Positions 59,009-64,000 of a stretch of 64,000 nt of DNA are shown piece after piece. The stretch is from positions 62,001-126,000 of the forward strand of contig JAKFVQ010000023.1 in NCBI GenBank assembly GCA_021732085.1, written 5' to 3'. A program made the translations under genes and the position numbers. The DNA is from Candidatus Obscuribacterales bacterium. Lineage in GTDB: Bacteria; Cyanobacteriota; Vampirovibrionia; Obscuribacterales; Obscuribacteraceae. Position 1 is the first letter of the stretch. Each line of letters begins with the position of its first letter. The notes beneath the pieces are model-generated. The model had not been told where the DNA came from. It did no database searches and worked only from the letters and a program-made list of their open reading frames with translations.

Positions 59009-62000
59009 CTAAAGCGTCTTGCGGCGAAGATATGCCAAGATACCGATGACGAGGATGCTGAGCAGCGAAACCGCAAGGCTCAGATAATAGCTCACCGGCG
59101 CGAAGACGAACCTGACCGTATGCTTTCCGGCATCAATCGCAACAGCTTTGAAAAGCAAATTGCAATCGTAGATTTTGGCATCTTTTCCATCAATCGAACA
59201 ATGCCAGCCCTCATAATTGGAATCAGTAAGAACCAAGTAACCTGATGCGGGCGCGTCGATACTGCAAACAACAGAGTTTGTGTCAGGGCGTTCTACCTTT
59301 GCCGCAATCACATGGGAGCTGTCACGCAAATTGTCATTCACGCTAGCTCCACTTTGAGTGGATGCGCTTCCGGCGTCGGACTTGGGTTGATCTTCGACTA
59401 TGGCACTCTTGTGCATGTCAAAGTTCACATCCTGCAGTTTGTCTAACAATGCGGAATAATTATCCGGTGCTTGCGGAGCTATGTGCAAAACGTCTTTAAC
59501 GAAATATGCCTGTGGAAGCGCACGAGTGTTTTCATAAACGCGACATCCTTCATTTTGAAATTCGTGTACTAGCCTGTAATGCGGAACTGGGACCTCGCGA
59601 CCCGGAGCGACGCCCGACGATTCAAGGATCATAGGATTTTGCCCGGCGAGCTCAGCCACAACAAATACTGTGTGAGCATCATTATAATCCCGCGTCGAGG
59701 CACTTCCCGAAAACGAAGCTTCCGGCCGAGAGGACAAGCCTTTTTGCTCTTTCTTCAGAGTATCAGACGGCATTACCCACTGCGATGTCCATGTGTCCTT
59801 AACGCGGAACCCTACTTTTACGGGGAATCTTGCAGACTCAGGAATTGGAATGTATTCCTTATATTGATTATTCATCCGCGCATCAACAATGCTAACGCGA
59901 GTTTCTGCACTAGTCCATACTATTTCATCGCTTTGATCGACAGTGCAAAATTGAATTGCATATCGATGATCCAGAGGCTTCTGAAGTCTCAAGGCAAAAT
60001 CAAATTGGACCTGCTTGTTCGGCGGATCGTAAAACAACGACGTATCAACCAGCCGCATGCCCGGCATCACACCGCCGACGGCGCTCTTTCCCAAAGACGT
60101 AAGCGGAGCGGTGCTATCATTCAACCCAGAAACGGCAGACCTTGTCAAAACATACTTCACGCTTGCAATATCCAAGAGATCGGAGCAGGCATCAGGCATC
60201 CGATAGAAATAGTTGTTGTAAATCCGGGCTCCACTTGCTTTCAAAAACTCCATATAGCGGCGCGGAAGCACCGGACAGAAGCAACGTAAATCACGCACAC
60301 CATAATTCATGCTAGCGTTAGGTAAAACAAAATTGTTGCCAGTGGAAACAGTTCGCTCCCCACTGTCACCCAGGAATTTGAGTGCAGCCGTGGGAGTCAT
60401 ATCGTAAGGCGGACAATTCGGCAGAATATTTCTGGACGGCACGGCGATACTTGCAAAATTCAAGGAAAGCAATGCAGCGATTGCTAGAAATTTTGTGATG
60501 CGGTTCGGTAAGAACAGCCAGAGCAGAGCGAAAAGAAAGCCTGCACTTGCAAAAATAGAAGTGTAAGTTATGAGGGATCGATTAGCCTTCCATGCATCAG
60601 CAATAACGCCGTTACTGCCCCCAAGACAAAAGATGAAAGGCAGAACTGCCGAAACTAAGAGTCCGACGAATAGCGCAAGAACTAAGCTTTTCCTCGCTGC
60701 CTTCATTAGCGAATCAAGACCGAAACCAGCAAGAATGCTAAAAAGAAGCAAGAGATCCGGAACACCGTAAAGCGTCGCAACATAGTTCCAAGGTTTCTTG
60801 GAAAACAGATCTAAGATCGGTCCCTGCGGAACAGCAATTGCAAAAATGAAAAACGAAGTCAATGCCAGGGCCAACAAATTTCGATTCTTTGAAGTGAATG
60901 CCAGTGGAATTAACAGGACAGCAATGCTTCCAATGAAGTAGGGCTCATAGCCTTGGTTTGCAACGACGCCATCCCAGAAATCCTTCCACCCTACAACGGG
61001 CAGCTCAGCGGCCGACATTGCATCCTTGTAGATTGTGGCTTGCCTCATAAATTGCACGAATGGCACCACCACCGGTGACACAACAAGCATGGAAACGAAC
61101 GCGGCGACGGCCATCAATTTTGTTGAGAGCCAAATATTTGCGGCTGAGAAAATAGTATTGGAGGTAGAAGAAGCGGCTGGCGAAGCAGGCAGGATGCCTG
61201 CGCTCCCAGAATCGGACGAAGCGGCTCGCGAAGCAGGCAGGATGCCTGCGCTCCCAGAATCAGCGGATGAAAAACCGGCAGGTCCATTGACGGCGATTAG
61301 ACAGAATCCGAGCACTCCTGCGGTAAGAACCGCGAAGAAGCTAGTTTCTGGATGAGCAGCAAAAACGAGAAAGGCACTAGCCATACCAGCAATCGCAGAG
61401 CGAAGATAAGAAGGTTTCTTGGCAAGCCAAACAAAACATGCAACTATCCATGGAAACAATTCCTCATTCCCGCCTATGTCAATTTGCACGAGCACTCGTG
61501 GGCTGAGGGAATAGGCAAGAGCAGCCAAGATCGCAGCAGCGTAAGACAGCGACATCAGGCGTGCTAGCAACACCATTCCGACTCCGCCCAAAGCAATTTC
61601 CAGGAGCAGACCGAAATTGTATGCAGCAGGGCTAGCGAACAAGTGCAGTAGGTGCGCCGGTGAATGAATGAACGATTGCGGATCACCCAATAGCGGAAAA
61701 CCACAAGCGACAAGTGGGTTCCACAATGGAATTACCAGTCGACTCCATACTTGCTCACAGAAATGCCCGTTCGGAAAAAATATCAAGTAACCAGACGGAT
61801 CTCGACCAATTGGAATTATTGCGTCCTTAAGTGCTGGATTCAAAACAGCATCAATCCGCAAAAGCAGCCCCAACTTTGTAATAGGTTTCCCGAGAAACAC
61901 TGCTTTGTAGAAGAATGCTGCAAGAACAGCTAGAACGACTGCGTAGGCAAATAGATTCTTTTGTGCCAGTCCAGTTAGAAAAGGTATCGGCCCAGATTCT

Positions 62001-62113
62001 TTTTTAGAAGCTGAAATGGAGCCCGTATCTGAGCTAGTCGGCGCGCCAGCAGGAAGATCATCACTAGCTAATGACTCATCCTTGCTCGTCTCTGAATTGG
62101 GCGTCTGCATCAA
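59009..62113 (-). CDS. Giant YfhO-like GT-C membrane protein (paralogue of 26780-29857)
   Basis: 1034 residues, about 13 membrane segments: one near residue 60, a group between 130 and 270, and the rest between 330 and 560. They are followed by a ~450-residue soluble domain and a final segment (YYLSLAVSLLSILVIGILAY). NPLVACGFPLLGDPQSFIHS and MNYGVRDLRCFCPVLPRRY parallel the other giant protein. A loop at residues ~285-318 carries two 16-residue repeats with GSAGILPAS. YfhO-type proteins are thought to glycosylate envelope polymers from polyprenyl-phosphate donors. Convergent with the epimerase gene (stops 24 bp apart). Confidence 0.75.
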   Translation of the reverse strand: MMQTPNSETSKDESLASDDLPAGAPTSSDTGSISASKKESGPIPFLTGLAQKNLFAYAVVLAVLAAFFYKAVFLGKPITKLGLLLRIDAVLNPALKDAIIPIGRDPSGYLIFFPNGHFCEQVWSRLVIPLWNPLVACGFPLLGDPQSFIHSPAHLLHLFASPAAYNFGLLLEIALGGVGMVLLARLMSLSYAAAILAALAYSLSPRVLVQIDIGGNEELFPWIVACFVWLAKKPSYLRSAIAGMASAFLVFAAHPETSFFAVLTAGVLGFCLIAVNGPAGFSSADSGSAGILPASRAASSDSGSAGILPASPAASSTSNTIFSAANIWLSTKLMAVAAFVSMLVVSPVVVPFVQFMRQATIYKDAMSAAELPVVGWKDFWDGVVANQGYEPYFIGSIAVLLIPLAFTSKNRNLLALALTSFFIFAIAVPQGPILDLFSKKPWNYVATLYGVPDLLLLFSILAGFGLDSLMKAARKSLVLALFVGLLVSAVLPFIFCLGGSNGVIADAWKANRSLITYTSIFASAGFLFALLWLFLPNRITKFLAIAALLSLNFASIAVPSRNILPNCPPYDMTPTAALKFLGDSGERTVSTGNNFVLPNASMNYGVRDLRCFCPVLPRRYMEFLKASGARIYNNYFYRMPDACSDLLDIASVKYVLTRSAVSGLNDSTAPLTSLGKSAVGGVMPGMRLVDTSLFYDPPNKQVQFDFALRLQKPLDHRYAIQFCTVDQSDEIVWTSAETRVSIVDARMNNQYKEYIPIPESARFPVKVGFRVKDTWTSQWVMPSDTLKKEQKGLSSRPEASFSGSASTRDYNDAHTVFVVAELAGQNPMILESSGVAPGREVPVPHYRLVHEFQNEGCRVYENTRALPQAYFVKDVLHIAPQAPDNYSALLDKLQDVNFDMHKSAIVEDQPKSDAGSASTQSGASVNDNLRDSSHVIAAKVERPDTNSVVCSIDAPASGYLVLTDSNYEGWHCSIDGKDAKIYDCNLLFKAVAIDAGKHTVRFVFAPVSYYLSLAVSLLSILVIGILAYLRRKTL
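61170..61258 (-). repeat. Two 48-bp tandem palindromic units (variant family)
   Basis: Two near-identical 48-bp units each containing GAAGCAGGCAGGATGCCTGC and then GCTCCCA. Outer arms GCAGGC/GCCTGC and the flanking GCTCCCA match the 27567 family, but the centre is aggat instead of tgga. They are read as SGSAGILPAS in the YfhO-like gene, so the family has at least two sequence variants. Confidence 0.9.
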
Positions 62114-62141
62114 ATTCTCTAGAGCTCTAGCGCTTCCAATC

Positions 62142-63170
62142 TTATTTTCTGACTGAAACTGCTACGTTTTGAATACCATTATGTTCGTCGGCTGCACCGG
62201 AAGCGAAATAATCCTTGTACCAGGAAATTGTTCGAGACATTGCATCCTCAAATGAGAAGTGCGGCTTCCAGCCTAGCATCTCTCGCGCTTTCTCACTGCA
62301 CAAATACTGATCTTTGATTTCATTACTTGCCTGGGAAAGAATTACAGGTTCAAAATTTGAATTCATGCTTCTCAGAATCTGCTGGACCAAATCCATCACT
62401 GTCAGCGGTGACTCCGTGGAGAAGTTGAAGGCCTCACCCTTCAGCTTGGGATTCTCGGCCAACTTTTCGGCCAGCAAAATGCAGGCTTCCGCACCATCTT
62501 CCACGTAAATGTAATCGCGCAAAAACTTTCCATCAGAGCGAATAATTGGACGTTCACCACGAAGCACCGAACGCACAGTGCCAGGCACAATTCGATTCCA
62601 ATTCAGATCGCCCCCGCCGAAGAAGTTCCCGCAACGAGTGATTACGACCGGCAACCCATATGTGTGTGCATAGGAATGCGCGATCAAATCCGCGCACGAC
62701 TTACTCACGTCATAAGGATGCTGCCCCGCCAGAGGCATATCTTCTTTGTATGGAAGAATTTTTTGTTCGCCATACGCTTTGTCCGATGAAGCTGTCACTA
62801 TCTGTTTAACGAATGGGACTCGCCGGCAAGCTTCCAGTAACACCCAGGTGCCCCTCACATTAGCCTCGAAAGTGGAGAGAGGAGAGGCATTGGCTATTGT
62901 TACGATAGTTTGAGCCGCCAGATTGAATACGGTGTCGATTTCGTACTCGGCTAAAATGCGCTCCATAAGCTCAAGATCGCAGAGATCGCCACGGACGACT
63001 CTAACCTGATTAGCTAAGCCCGAGCGCTCAAATTCGCTCTGTGGAACTGAATCTCGGACCAAGCAAACCGGCTCGGCTCCATTTTCCACAAGCTTCTTTG
63101 TCAGCCAAGAGCCCAACAAGCCCGTACACCCAGTTATTAAGGTACGTCTGTCAGTCCAAAAGTTTTTCAT
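62142..63170 (-). CDS. rfbG: CDP-glucose 4,6-dehydratase
   Basis: 342 residues from the ATG at 63170 with GAGAG just upstream (a GTG at 63206 is less likely). Extended [59 protein letters not shown] (active site), [13 protein letters not shown] (Tyr/Lys), [20 protein letters not shown] and [11 protein letters not shown]. The [10 protein letters not shown](V/I)PG motif is characteristic of CDP-glucose 4,6-dehydratases. It makes CDP-4-keto-6-deoxyglucose from the RfbF product. The plus-strand epimerase gene at 63313 is divergent from it. Confidence 0.94.
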   Translation of the reverse strand: MKNFWTDRRTLITGCTGLLGSWLTKKLVENGAEPVCLVRDSVPQSEFERSGLANQVRVVRGDLCDLELMERILAEYEIDTVFNLAAQTIVTIANASPLSTFEANVRGTWVLLEACRRVPFVKQIVTASSDKAYGEQKILPYKEDMPLAGQHPYDVSKSCADLIAHSYAHTYGLPVVITRCGNFFGGGDLNWNRIVPGTVRSVLRGERPIIRSDGKFLRDYIYVEDGAEACILLAEKLAENPKLKGEAFNFSTESPLTVMDLVQQILRSMNSNFEPVILSQASNEIKDQYLCSEKAREMLGWKPHFSFEDAMSRTISWYKDYFASGAADEHNGIQNVAVSVRK

Positions 63171-63312
63171 CTCTCGCCAAGCTCCATCCTCATCAGAACT
63201 TGCCACTGCTCCGCGCTCGACTTAAGCATGTTTAACCCGGCGAGCAAGCGATTCGGCTCTGCAAGCCCTTAGACTACCATCAAGTCAAAGTTTTTTCCCG
63301 GTTAAAGAGCAT

Positions 63313-63891
63313 ATGATATTCAAAGAAACGAGCCTGAAAGACGCATTTACTGTCCAAATCGAAAAGATCGCAGACAACCGCGGTTATTTCGCAACCACCT
63401 TCGCGATTCCTGATTTCGAGTCACATGGACTAAACGCGATAATCAAACAGACCAGCAGCTCCTTCAACAACAAGAGCGGGACTGTACGTGGCATGCACTT
63501 CCAGGTTGAGCCTTACGCAGAAACAAAATTGGTTCGCTGCGTCAAAGGCGCCATCTATGACGTGATCGTCGACCTCAGACCAGATTCACCGACCTACAAA
63601 AAATGGCTTGGGTTTGAGCTGTCCGCTGAGAATATGCTTATGTACTACATCCCGGAAGGCTTCGCCCACGGATATCAAACTTTGACAGATGATGCCGAAG
63701 TTCATTACATGCTTGGTCAGGTCTATTCACCGCAGCACGCTCGCGGCATTAAGCACGACGATCCGGAAATCGGCATCAAGTGGCCGTTGCCGCTGACAGT
63801 CATTTCAGATCGCGATGCAGGGCTTCCTACTTTGAAACAATTAATGGAAAAGGAACCAGCGATTCAAGTCTGCAAGGCAAGCACAAAATGA
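63313..63891 (+). CDS. dTDP-4-dehydrorhamnose 3,5-epimerase-like protein (canonical motifs)
   Basis: 192 residues, cupin fold. TVRGMHFQVEPYAETKLVRC (catalytic His and Lys), IYDVIVDLRPDSPTYKKW, YYIPEGFAHGYQTLTDDAEV and YMLGQVYSPQHARGIKHDDP keep the RmlC signature including a Tyr in the catalytic loop. By sequence it could supply the RmlC step for rmlABD. By position, divergent from rfbG and coupled to a C-methyltransferase, it may instead act on CDP-4-keto-6-deoxyglucose. Both are open. The next gene overlaps it by ATGA. Confidence 0.9.
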   Translation: MIFKETSLKDAFTVQIEKIADNRGYFATTFAIPDFESHGLNAIIKQTSSSFNNKSGTVRGMHFQVEPYAETKLVRCVKGAIYDVIVDLRPDSPTYKKWLGFELSAENMLMYYIPEGFAHGYQTLTDDAEVHYMLGQVYSPQHARGIKHDDPEIGIKWPLPLTVISDRDAGLPTLKQLMEKEPAIQVCKASTK

Positions 63892-64000
63892 GCATCGCGG
63901 AGACCAGCAAGCCGTTATCAAAAACCGAAACGACATGCCGAATTTGCCTGAGTTCCAAGCTGAATCCAATTTTGTCCCTGGGCAAAACTCCGCTGGCCAA
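63888..64000 (+). CDS. Sugar C-methyltransferase N-terminus (zinc-binding), cut by window edge
   Basis: The ATG at 63888 overlaps the previous stop. 37 codons are visible, including TCRICLSSKLNPILSLGKTP followed by LA. This Cys-x-x-Cys stretch and GKTPLA are the zinc-binding N-terminus of NDP-hexose C-methyltransferases (Methyltransf_13 type), which add a methyl branch to keto-sugars using SAM. Its presence suggests the CDP-sugar made here is C-methyl branched. The catalytic part lies outside the window. Confidence 0.8.
   Translation, partial: MSIAETSKPLSKTETTCRICLSSKLNPILSLGKTPLA

Overview
The window reads as chromosomal DNA of a free-living, mid-GC bacterium. My best guess, from resemblance only, is a Melainabacteria/Vampirovibrionia member near Candidatus Obscuribacter. 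The hints are a DUF4388 protein, a sedolisin with an unusual cytosolic-looking N-terminal region, TonB-C-like and coiled-coil secreted proteins of unknown function, and large multi-pass GT-C proteins. No 16S rRNA or marker gene is present, so this placement is inference.

Layout. 1-2.9 kb: a cut macro-domain protein, a hypothetical partner and a DUF4388/degenerate-GGDEF protein. 3-8.2 kb: glutamate dehydrogenase, a Ca2+/H+ antiporter and a Cu-type P1B ATPase with a YHS domain instead of HMA domains. 8.3-14 kb: secreted, mostly uncharacterised proteins around mutM. 13.95-15 kb: a tight minus-strand tRNA cluster (Phe, Thr-GGT, Thr-CGT, an odd Gly-like copy) flanked by tRNA-like debris. 15.1 kb: an orphan OmpR-type regulator.

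16.2-64 kb is dominated by envelope polysaccharide synthesis: at least five very large GT-C or YfhO-like membrane proteins; an O-acetylation set (MBOAT plus two SGNH proteins) and a second MBOAT; a GT2; a priming sugar-phosphate transferase; rmlA-rmlB-rmlD for dTDP-rhamnose with a divergent RmlC-like cupin; a polyprenyl-phosphate-type GT2; a DprE1/DprE2-like pair; and a CDP-sugar branch (rfbF, rfbG, a canonical RmlC-like epimerase and the start of a zinc-binding C-methyltransferase). A logical flow is nucleotide sugars (Rml, Rfb), lipid-linked priming (sugar transferase, DPM-like GT2), assembly and decoration by GT-C enzymes, then O-acetylation by MBOAT/SGNH.

Inserted among these are DNA-repair genes (ligase and a PolX-like protein whose polymerase active site looks destroyed), a secreted GH15-like hydrolase, a NagB-like deaminase with a DUF4240 protein, ArfB, a sedolisin and an alpha/beta hydrolase whose nucleophile is Ala. 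A palindromic repeat family is inserted in frame in at least four of the large envelope genes, much as Rickettsia palindromic elements are. I did not find one clear new multi-gene system. The strongest leads are the in-frame palindromes, the divergent tRNA cluster, the polymerase-dead PolX-like protein and the truncated PIN toxin.
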